The notes under the pieces were generated by a model. It was not told the DNA's origin. It was given only the letters and a program-made list of their open reading frames with translations, and did no database searches. Source: an uncultured Clostridia bacterium (lineage in GTDB: Bacteria; Bacillota; Clostridia; Christensenellales; Borkfalkiaceae). Taken from it: a stretch of 64,000 nt of DNA. Positions 57,597-64,000 of the stretch are shown here, piece after piece. Position 1 is the first letter of the stretch. Each line of letters begins with the position of its first letter. Both the position numbers and the translations under genes were made by a program. Location of the stretch: positions 1 to 64,000 of the forward strand of contig CAKQSB010000001.1 in the NCBI GenBank assembly GCA_934271735.1, read 5' to 3'.

Positions 57597-58808
57597 TTAT
57601 TTGCAGTTATTTAAAAATTCGCCCAATTTTTCGATTCCCTTTTTTATGGAATCCGACCCGAGCGCGTAAGAAATTCTCACGTAATTATCCGCACCGAAAG
57701 CCACGCCGGGTACAACGGCAACGCCGCTTTCCGTCAACAATTTATCGGCAAAATCGACCGAATTTTCTATAATTTCTCCGCTCGGAGACTTCTTTCCGAA
57801 ACTCTTTGAAACGTCGGCGAGAACATAGAACGCGCCGTTCGGCTTTATGAAAGGCACGCCCGCTTTTTGCAATGTTTCGATAGCGAGAATCCGTCTTTCG
57901 GCGAAAGTTTCTCTCATTTCGGAAATGAATTTTTCGGAATGTTCGCGGTCGGTAAGCGCGGTCAAGGAAGCGTACTGCGTTATCGAGTTTACGTTCGATG
58001 TCATATGGCTTTGCGCTCTCGTCATAGCCTTCGCAACATTCTCGGGAGCGATTGCCCAGCCGAGTCGCCAGCCCGTCATCGCGTAGGACTTGCTCATTCC
58101 GTCGATAATTATCGTTCTTTCTTTCATTTCTTCCGAAAGAACGGCAATCGAAACGTGTTTTTCGCCGCCGTAAACGAGATTTCTGTAAATTTCGTCCGAA
58201 ATGATTACTATGTTTTTATGTTTTTCGAGTACTACCGCGATTTCTTCGAGTTCTTTTCTCGTGTAAACCGCACCCGTAGGATTGTTCGGCGAGTTTAAAA
58301 TGAGCGCACGCGTGTTGTCCGTTATAACGCTTTCAAGCTCTTCGGCAGTCATTTTATAGCCGTTTTGCGGCTTGGTCTTAGCAAAAACGCACTTACCGCC
58401 ACAGTATTTCACAAGCTCGGGATAAGTCACCCAGTAAGGAGACGGGATAACCACCTCGTCGCCCTCTTCGATCGTAGCCGCGATCGCGTTGTAAAGCGGC
58501 TGCTTCGCGCCCGCGCCGATAACCACCTGCGACGGCGAATATTTAAGCCCCGTGGCGCGCTCGGTTTCTTCGACAACCGCCTTTTTAAGCTCGGTTATTC
58601 CCGAAGCGGGGGTATATTTGGTCCGCCCGTCCTTCATAGCCGTATACGCCGCCTCGATTATGTAATCGGGCGTGTTGAAATCGGGTTCGCCCACGCCGAA
58701 GTTGACTATATCTTTCCCTTCGGCTTTAAGCTGTTTTGCCTTTGCGGAGATCGCGAGCGTTGCCGATTCCGCAATGCCCGAAACTCTTTTAGTAAGTTTT
58801 ATTGCCAT
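57597..58808 (-). CDS. Pyridoxal-phosphate aminotransferase class I (aspartate type)
   Basis: A 403-residue fold-type I aminotransferase of the AspC/AspB Ib subgroup. Residues include VNFGVGEPDFNTPDYI, LILNSPNNPTGAVYT (Asn), IISDEIYRNLVYGG (Asp and Tyr), DGMSKSYAMTGWRLGW (PLP Lys) and YVRISYALG (substrate Arg). The start at 58808 has GAGGTGGTG upstream; an earlier frame start at 58871 lacks a site. Probably exchanges amino groups between aspartate or aromatic amino acids and 2-oxoglutarate. Its 17-base distance to fhs suggests one transcript. Confidence 0.93.
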   Translation of the reverse strand: MAIKLTKRVSGIAESATLAISAKAKQLKAEGKDIVNFGVGEPDFNTPDYIIEAAYTAMKDGRTKYTPASGITELKKAVVEETERATGLKYSPSQVVIGAGAKQPLYNAIAATIEEGDEVVIPSPYWVTYPELVKYCGGKCVFAKTKPQNGYKMTAEELESVITDNTRALILNSPNNPTGAVYTRKELEEIAVVLEKHKNIVIISDEIYRNLVYGGEKHVSIAVLSEEMKERTIIIDGMSKSYAMTGWRLGWAIAPENVAKAMTRAQSHMTSNVNSITQYASLTALTDREHSEKFISEMRETFAERRILAIETLQKAGVPFIKPNGAFYVLADVSKSFGKKSPSGEIIENSVDFADKLLTESGVAVVPGVAFGADNYVRISYALGSDSIKKGIEKLGEFLNNCK

Positions 58809-59142
58809 TAACACCACCTCTCGGCCGATAGCCGAAATTCCTGCGCAAAAAATTTTTTTGCTGCGGAACAACTCTTTTTTGAAGTTACTCGAAAACTACA
58901 TATAAATTATATCATTTGTCTCCCGTTTCGTCAATAACTTTTATAACTGCCGGACATTTCCCCTGAGATTCACGCTCGATTTAAGTCTGCTTGTTTACCA
59001 TTAACTCATTCTCACTACAGAAAAATACAGCTTGCCGACTTTGCAAAAAGCGTGATAAAAAAACAAGCGAGCATATTCAGATACACTCGCCTGTCGATTT
59101 TTAGCATTTTCGCCTGTCACGAAATAATTTTGAATGTAAATA
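58809..59142. other. Gap between aminotransferase and rseP
   Basis: No gene seen. It holds the terminator of the frr-to-rseP operon (59057-59092) and AT-rich sequence likely to carry the aminotransferase promoter. Confidence 0.6.
59057..59092 (-). terminator. Terminator of the frr-uppS-cdsA-dxr-rseP operon
   Basis: On the minus strand AGGCGAGTGTAT pairs (with G-U pairs) with ATATGCTCGCTT, followed by GTTTTTTT. Confidence 0.7.
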
Positions 59143-60588
59143 TCAAATAAATTGCAGGATATCGACGAGGATCGCGAAACCTAAAATCACGATAAGCCCC
59201 ACGCCGTGAATAATCGCTTCCACCTTTCTGCTGACGGGTTTTTTCCTTATCCATTCGATAATGCAGAAAACCACTCTCGCGCCGTCGAGCGCGGGGATAG
59301 GCAGAAGATTGAAGACAGCAAGGTTTACGCCTATAAACGCGGTGATTTCAAGCCCGTATCTAAGCCCCATACTGATAAGCTGAGAGGTTGTTTTTATCGT
59401 CGTTACCGTTCCGCCGACGGCGTTAAGACCGAGCTTACCCGTGAGGAGCTGTCCGAGCGTTCTCAAAACCGTTCCGCCGATTTTGAACGAATAGCCGAAC
59501 GAATGTCCTATCGTGCCGAAAAATCCGAATTTAACGTCCGTGGAATCGAGATAATAGCTTTTCGCGGCTTCGGTTACGCCGAAATATTTCATAACGGCGT
59601 CGCCCGTTTTTTTTGTTTCGTTCCACGTTTCCGTGAAAACGTGAACGTACTTTTCGTCTCTGCTCGTCCAGAGCCACACCGAGTCTCCCGCGGTTTTGTC
59701 TTTGAGAACATACGCGACGTCGGCAGGCGTGTAAACGAACGTGGCGTCTTTATAATCGACGTCGGGTTCGCCTATCTTAATAAGAAAATCGCCCGTTTTG
59801 AAAAAACTCCACGGATCGGCTTCGAACTGCATCGCGTAGCCTATACCCAAAGCGTCGTAAACCTTGGTGACTTCTGTGAGGTTTTTACACTCCACGTCCG
59901 CGCGCAAGACTATATCGCGCCTCTCTTTTACCAGAGTATATTCGTCACCGTTACCCGTTGAAACCTTTCTCGCAAGCTCCGCCGTTATAACGTCGCCCTT
60001 CTTCGCGTGATTCAACGCGGTTATGAGATCGACGGTCATATATATATTGGTTTTCTTGCCGTTTTTGGCGAGCGAAATAATGTATTCACCGTTGTTAATC
60101 GACTTATCGGCGGGGATTTGCATTTCAATGGTCTCTCCGTAAATCGCCTCGTCGTTTCGCGTATACTTAACTCCGAGCGTGGATTGACCGTACGCCGTCA
60201 TCGAAATTATTATGATAATAAGAGCTAAAATATAGTTCATAGTCGCGCCCGCGATAAGAACTAAAATTCTCTGCCACGGCTTTTTATTGTTGAAGGCGTT
60301 CGGGTCTGCTTCCTTGCCGTCTTCGTCCTCGCCGTCGAAAGCGCAAAAACCGCCGAACGGGAAAAGCCTTATCGAGAATACCTCGCCGCTTTTGAGCGTA
60401 CGCTTGAAAACCGCAGGACCCATACCGATGGCAAATTCATTGATTTTAAACTTGAATATTTTGCCGACTACATAGTGCCCGAGCTCGTGTATGGTTATCA
60501 TAACCATAAGAATAAGAATCGCTATCGCGACATAACCCACAGATTTTAACACCGGAAGAACTCCCGATTCCAAAAGATTATTTAACAA
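59143..60588 (-). CDS. rseP: Site-2 protease RseP (M50)
   Basis: A 481-residue intramembrane zinc protease. HELGHYVVGK in helix 1 (the ITIHELGHY zinc motif), PFGGFCAFDGED, a PDZ region (about 150-330) and the third motif NLLPIPALDGARV with the zinc Asp. It cleaves anti-sigma factors or signal-peptide remnants within the membrane. It follows dxr directly, as is common. At 481 residues it is somewhat longer than usual, from an extended PDZ-side region. Copy 13 of the repeated word lies inside. Confidence 0.93.
   Translation of the reverse strand: MLNNLLESGVLPVLKSVGYVAIAILILMVMITIHELGHYVVGKIFKFKINEFAIGMGPAVFKRTLKSGEVFSIRLFPFGGFCAFDGEDEDGKEADPNAFNNKKPWQRILVLIAGATMNYILALIIIIISMTAYGQSTLGVKYTRNDEAIYGETIEMQIPADKSINNGEYIISLAKNGKKTNIYMTVDLITALNHAKKGDVITAELARKVSTGNGDEYTLVKERRDIVLRADVECKNLTEVTKVYDALGIGYAMQFEADPWSFFKTGDFLIKIGEPDVDYKDATFVYTPADVAYVLKDKTAGDSVWLWTSRDEKYVHVFTETWNETKKTGDAVMKYFGVTEAAKSYYLDSTDVKFGFFGTIGHSFGYSFKIGGTVLRTLGQLLTGKLGLNAVGGTVTTIKTTSQLISMGLRYGLEITAFIGVNLAVFNLLPIPALDGARVVFCIIEWIRKKPVSRKVEAIIHGVGLIVILGFAILVDILQFI
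60098..60108 (-). repeat. GATAAGTCGAT, variant copy 13
   Basis: In rseP, coding strand GAT.AAG.TCG.AT (DKS). It differs from the word at the first base but keeps the 10-mer ATAAGTCGAT and the following TAA. Confidence 0.75.
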
Positions 60589-61728
60589 TTATATATTCTC
60601 CGCTTTTTTATAAACAGCTTTTCTCGCTTCCTTGTCCGTAAATGTGAGCGAATCGTAAGTGACTTCTCCGTTTTTTGCCGAATCGGTCGCGTAAGAAATA
60701 AGCTCCGCTATATCGTAAAACCCGATTTTGTCTTTAAGATACAAATCCACTGCGGCTTCGTTCGCGGCGTTCATCGCGCAAGGCTTTAGCCCGCCCTTTT
60801 TAAAAGAATTGAGCGCGAGCGAAAAACACGGAAATCTTTCCGTATCGATTTCGTCAAAATGAAGAGTTTTGCCCGCGAGAGATAAAAACGGCACGCCCGT
60901 TTCATACCTTTTCGGATAAGTAAGCGCGAGCTGAATAGGGATTTCCATAGACGGATATCCGAGCTGCGCCATAATCGCGCCGTCCGCAAATTCCACCATA
61001 GAATGAATTATGCTTTCGGGGTGAACGATCGCCTCCACCTTTTCGAGCGGCGCGTTATAAAGCCTGCAAGCTTCGATAACCTCGAGTCCTTTGTTTAAAA
61101 GCGTGGCGCAATCGATCGTGATTTTTTTGCCCATATTCCAGTTCGGGTGTTTCAAAGCGTCCGCCGCCTTCATTTTGGCGATTTTATCTTTCGGAAGGTC
61201 TCGAAACGCACCGCCGCTCGCCGTTATGATAAGCTTTTTGAACTCGGCGCCGAAATCGAACCCGAGGCACTGGAAAATCGCCGAATGTTCGCTGTCGACG
61301 GGGATTATCCTCACGCCCTTTTCTTTTGCGAGCCGCATAACGATTTCTCCGCCGGCAACAAGCGTTTCCTTGTTCGCAAGCGCGACGTCTTTCCCGAGAT
61401 TTATGGCTTCCAACACGGGGGCAAGCCCCGCGAACCCCGAAACCGCGACGAAAACTATGTCGGCTTTCTCACTTACGGCGTGGAGCGCCGCACATTCGCC
61501 CGTGTAAAGGAGCGTTCCCTCGGGAAGCTTGGTTATCTCCCGAGCTTTTTCGGGGTTATTAAGCGCGATAATCTCCGGTTTGAAAATATTCGCCTGCCGC
61601 TCGAGAAGTTTTGCGTTCTCCCCTGCGGCAAGCGAAATAATATTGAATTTGTCTTTATGGCGAAGTACTACGTCTACGACCTGTCTACCGATAGACCCCG
61701 TGCTTCCTATAAGAGAAATATTTATCAT
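60589..61728 (-). CDS. dxr: 1-deoxy-D-xylulose 5-phosphate reductoisomerase
   Basis: A 379-residue enzyme of the MEP isoprenoid pathway: NADPH-dependent conversion of DXP to MEP. N-terminal SLIGSTGSIGRQVVDVV binds NADPH; DSEHSAIFQCL and NKGLEVIEACRLY flank the metal and substrate sites; HPESIIHSMVEFADGA is the flexible loop. Normal length. Stop and the rseP start are adjacent. Confidence 0.97.
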   Translation of the reverse strand: MINISLIGSTGSIGRQVVDVVLRHKDKFNIISLAAGENAKLLERQANIFKPEIIALNNPEKAREITKLPEGTLLYTGECAALHAVSEKADIVFVAVSGFAGLAPVLEAINLGKDVALANKETLVAGGEIVMRLAKEKGVRIIPVDSEHSAIFQCLGFDFGAEFKKLIITASGGAFRDLPKDKIAKMKAADALKHPNWNMGKKITIDCATLLNKGLEVIEACRLYNAPLEKVEAIVHPESIIHSMVEFADGAIMAQLGYPSMEIPIQLALTYPKRYETGVPFLSLAGKTLHFDEIDTERFPCFSLALNSFKKGGLKPCAMNAANEAAVDLYLKDKIGFYDIAELISYATDSAKNGEVTYDSLTFTDKEARKAVYKKAENI

Positions 61729-61804
61729 TTTTTATTGTTTTTACGACAATTTTACCCCACCGTAACGGTTTTATCGTTACAACGGTTCTACCTTTTTCAA
61801 GGTT

Positions 61805-62704
61805 TTACATCATAAGAGTTCCGCCGGTTACAAGCGGAATGAAAATCGTGAACACAAACGAGACGATAGGCGCGGTGAACGTGAGTCCGTCGATACGGTC
61901 GGACATACCGCCGTGACCGGGAAGAATTTTCCCCATGTCCTTAATGCCGAGCTTTCTTTTGATAACGCTTTCCACAAGGTCGCCGAACGCGGTTAAAACC
62001 GCGCACGCGATACCCGAAACGGCGAACAGAACGGCTTCGAGCCAGATTGCTTTTTTGCCGAAAATGATTCCTTTTTCAGTGAAAACGAAGTAAACGAGAA
62101 GGCTTGCTATCATTCCGCCGACAAGCCCGCCGATAAACCCGCTTACCGTTTTATTCGGACTTATCTTCTCGCAAAGCTTTTTACCGCCTATTGCGCTTCC
62201 GACAAAGTACGCGAACGTATCCGCGCACGGCGTTATCGCAAAAGCCATCAGAAGCGGCTCGAAAGTGGGATATCTGTTAATAACAAGAAGCGAAACGAGT
62301 ATCGTGGACGGGAATATCATAACGAACAAACTTATGCCTATGCTTTCCAAGGAAATATGATCGAACTCGAAAACGAGAAGCGAGAGAAGCATCAGGAACA
62401 AAAACAGCATCGCGCCGAACGCCCAGCCCATACCTTTAAAGCCGTAAGCGATATATACTGCAAACGGATAAATGAAAATTATGATTTTCTGCGTTTTGAG
62501 AAGCTTATCCGAGAACGCCCTTTCATATTCATATGTGGAAATAACCGCCATAATGAGAATAAAGAGGTCGAATAATAAATCCCCGACGGTTATCGGCTTC
62601 AAAAAAACGCCGGCGAAAACTTCCGTTGTCAGAAAGTATTTCAAAAGGAAGAAACCGACGGTAACAATCACTATGCCGGCTCCCGTAATAATTCTTTTTA
62701 ACAT
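61805..62704 (-). CDS. cdsA: Phosphatidate cytidylyltransferase
   Basis: A 299-residue membrane enzyme making CDP-diacylglycerol from phosphatidate and CTP. About eight membrane helices, with the C-terminal signature of the family: IKDMGKILPGHGGMSDRIDG. The start at 62704 (MLKRIITG) is chosen because AAGGA lies 8 bases upstream; frames from 62728 or 62806 add residues not usual in the family. It lies between dxr and uppS, the standard order. Confidence 0.95.
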   Translation of the reverse strand: MLKRIITGAGIVIVTVGFFLLKYFLTTEVFAGVFLKPITVGDLLFDLFILIMAVISTYEYERAFSDKLLKTQKIIIFIYPFAVYIAYGFKGMGWAFGAMLFLFLMLLSLLVFEFDHISLESIGISLFVMIFPSTILVSLLVINRYPTFEPLLMAFAITPCADTFAYFVGSAIGGKKLCEKISPNKTVSGFIGGLVGGMIASLLVYFVFTEKGIIFGKKAIWLEAVLFAVSGIACAVLTAFGDLVESVIKRKLGIKDMGKILPGHGGMSDRIDGLTFTAPIVSFVFTIFIPLVTGGTLMM

Positions 62705-62839
62705 TTTTTTCAATCCTTCAGTCGCCATAAAACAATAACGACTACGCAGTATGCAAACCTTAATCCCCTGTTTTCCTTGTTCGTTTGCGGCGTAATACAA
62801 AAACATTACTCGCCGCCGAAATATTTTTAACGAAACAAA

Positions 62840-63535
62840 TTACACGCCGCCGAATCTTCTCTTTCTGTGAGAATACCATTCGAAAGCTTTTTTTAGTTCT
62901 TCCTTATGGAAATCCGGCCACAACACGTCCGTGAAATAAAATTCCGCATAGGCGCATTGCCACAAAAAGAAATTGCTCAGCCGCATTTCTCCGCTCGTTC
63001 TGATAACGAGGTCGATATCGGGAAGAGACGAGGTGTAAAATCCGTTTACGAAATCTTCTTCGGTAAGTTCGGTTTTTCCGCTTTTTATTGCGAGGTTGGC
63101 GGCTCTGACTATTTCCGCCCGCGAACCGTAATTAAGCGCGATGTTAAGCGTTCTCTCCTTAAAATTTTCGGACTTTTTGACGACGTTTAAACATTTTTCC
63201 CTCAAACTTTCGGGAAGCGGCGTAATATCTCCCGATATTATCAGCCTTACTTCTTTTTTTATGAGTTTCGAGAGTTTTTTTTCTATAAGAACGCCCAAAA
63301 GACCGAAAATGGCGTCAATCTCCTCTTTCGGTCTCACCCAATTTTCCGTGGAAAAGGCATAAAGGCTGACGGCTTTTGCGCCCTCGTTGAAACACTCCGT
63401 AACGACTTCGTCGATAACGTCCGCTCCTTTTTTATGCCCGTAACTCCTCGGTTTTCCTCTTTTTTTTGCCCACCTGCCGTTTCCGTCCATTATTATCCCG
63501 ACGTGACGGGGTATGGCTTTTGACTCTTCTTCCAT
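62840..63535 (-). CDS. uppS: Undecaprenyl (isoprenyl) diphosphate synthase
   Basis: A 231-residue cis-prenyltransferase that makes the C55 carrier for cell-wall synthesis. HVGIIMDGNGRWAKKRGKPR contains the catalytic Asp, LYAFSTENWVRP follows, and the C-terminal part DIDLVIRTSGEMRLSNFFLW binds substrate. The start overlaps the frr stop by one base (TAATG). Confidence 0.97.
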   Translation of the reverse strand: MEEESKAIPRHVGIIMDGNGRWAKKRGKPRSYGHKKGADVIDEVVTECFNEGAKAVSLYAFSTENWVRPKEEIDAIFGLLGVLIEKKLSKLIKKEVRLIISGDITPLPESLREKCLNVVKKSENFKERTLNIALNYGSRAEIVRAANLAIKSGKTELTEEDFVNGFYTSSLPDIDLVIRTSGEMRLSNFFLWQCAYAEFYFTDVLWPDFHKEELKKAFEWYSHRKRRFGGV

Positions 63536-64000
63536 TATACGGTAAGAAGCTCCTTTTCTTTTTCCGCGGCGACTTTATCGATGGTCTCGACGGCTTTCGC
63601 CACTTTCTTTTCGACGTCGGATTCGTATTTTGCGTACTCGTCGTCCGTCATTTCTTTGGCTTTGTTCATCTTTTTGAGAGCGTCGAGCGCGTCTCTTCTT
63701 ACGTTTCTGACGGCGATTTTAGCGTCTTCCGCCATTTTCTTGACCTGTTTTACGATTTCCTTTCTTCTCTCTTCGGTGAGCGTGGGGAAAACAAGCCTTA
63801 TAACGTTTCCGTCGTTGGTGGGGTTAATGCCTATATCCGAAACCTGAATAGCCTTTTCGATGATTTTGAGAAGGCTTTTATCCCACGGCGTGATAACGAG
63901 GCACTGTCCGTCCGTAACGGCAATGTTGCCTACCTGATTTATCGGCGAAGGAGTTCCGTAATAATCTACTCTGATTTTATCGAGAACGTGCGGATTTGCT
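63535..64000 (-). CDS. frr: Ribosome recycling factor, 5'-truncated by window end
   Basis: The C-terminal 154 residues of RRF, which with EF-G splits ribosomes after termination. The frame is open from the right window edge: HVLDKIRVDYYGTPSPINQV, then PWDKSLLKIIEKAIQVSDIG, INPTNDGNVIRLVFPTLTEE, RRKEIVKQVKKMAEDAKIAV and a helical end KVAAEKEKELLTV. About 30 N-terminal residues lie beyond position 64000. A shorter frame starting at the Met at 63735 is only the C-terminal part. Confidence 0.95.
   Translation of the reverse strand, partial: ANPHVLDKIRVDYYGTPSPINQVGNIAVTDGQCLVITPWDKSLLKIIEKAIQVSDIGINPTNDGNVIRLVFPTLTEERRKEIVKQVKKMAEDAKIAVRNVRRDALDALKKMNKAKEMTDDEYAKYESDVEKKVAKAVETIDKVAAEKEKELLTV

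Noticed and set aside
63535..63735. Separate short gene of 66 residues
   Set aside because: The frame is open to the window edge and encodes ribosome recycling factor; the Met at 63735 is internal.

Overview
The window looks like a chromosomal segment of an uncultured anaerobic Bacillota, probably a gut Clostridia lineage. The reasons are strong GGAGG ribosome sites, a trimeric [FeFe] hydrogenase next to formate-tetrahydrofolate ligase, LPXTG-free surface lipoproteins, a Gram-positive LexA-type box, and the gene order frr-uppS-cdsA-dxr-rseP. This placement is inferred from gene content; no 16S gene is present.

Layout. (1) 1-1.64 kb: gene-poor sequence with a broken ORF, then tRNA-Arg(ACG) with its own promoter and terminator. 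(2) About 1.9-18.0 kb: a mobile element of two converging gene clusters. The rightward cluster (1991-5963) carries small unknown proteins, a PcfK-like/MutS-domain-I fusion and a PcfJ-like protein. The leftward cluster (17914-6199) starts at a promoter whose start point lies in a perfect LexA-type box. It encodes two zinc ribbons, a sigma-70 region-4-like protein, a run of secreted or membrane-anchored proteins with Ig-like repeats, a 40-residue membrane peptide, a membrane P-loop ATPase with an atypical Walker A, and an HUH rolling-circle replication initiator flanked by heavily structured DNA. No tyrosine integrase, capsid, terminase or tail gene is visible. The set fits a filamentous-phage-like (inovirus-like) or otherwise new single-stranded-DNA element under SOS control.

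(3) 18.1-19.3 kb: a WYL-domain regulator and a serine-hydrolase remnant. (4) 19.3-35.9 kb: a nine-gene operon for glycan use: binding lipoprotein, two permeases (one with a large extracellular domain), Gfo/Idh oxidoreductase, three secreted proteins, GH38 alpha-mannosidase and a five-bladed-propeller glycosidase. A divergent AraC regulator whose mRNA appears leaderless lies beside it. (5) 37.2-39.5 kb: an overlapping pair of lipoproteins, one with a tyrosine-phosphatase-like domain and one with an SGNH hydrolase domain. (6) 39.6-42.3 kb: a large serine recombinase with a small upstream ORF and a dense run of hairpins. (7) 42.3-46.8 kb: a two-component system and a fused ABC exporter. (8) 47.2-51.3 kb: hydCBA hydrogenase operon. 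(9) 51.7-55.7 kb: MATE exporter, SGNH hydrolase, membrane XRE regulator, RadC. (10) 55.9-64 kb: fhs, an aminotransferase, then rseP, dxr, cdsA, uppS and a 5'-truncated frr.

Across the whole window, in both the mobile element and the chromosome, the 11-mer TATAAGTCGAT occurs 12 times exactly and once with one mismatch. It lies in both orientations, in coding sequence in three reading frames, and in the loop of a terminator. For a given 11-mer about 0.03 copies are expected, so selection appears to act on the DNA word itself. No CRISPR array, rRNA gene or recognised riboswitch was seen.
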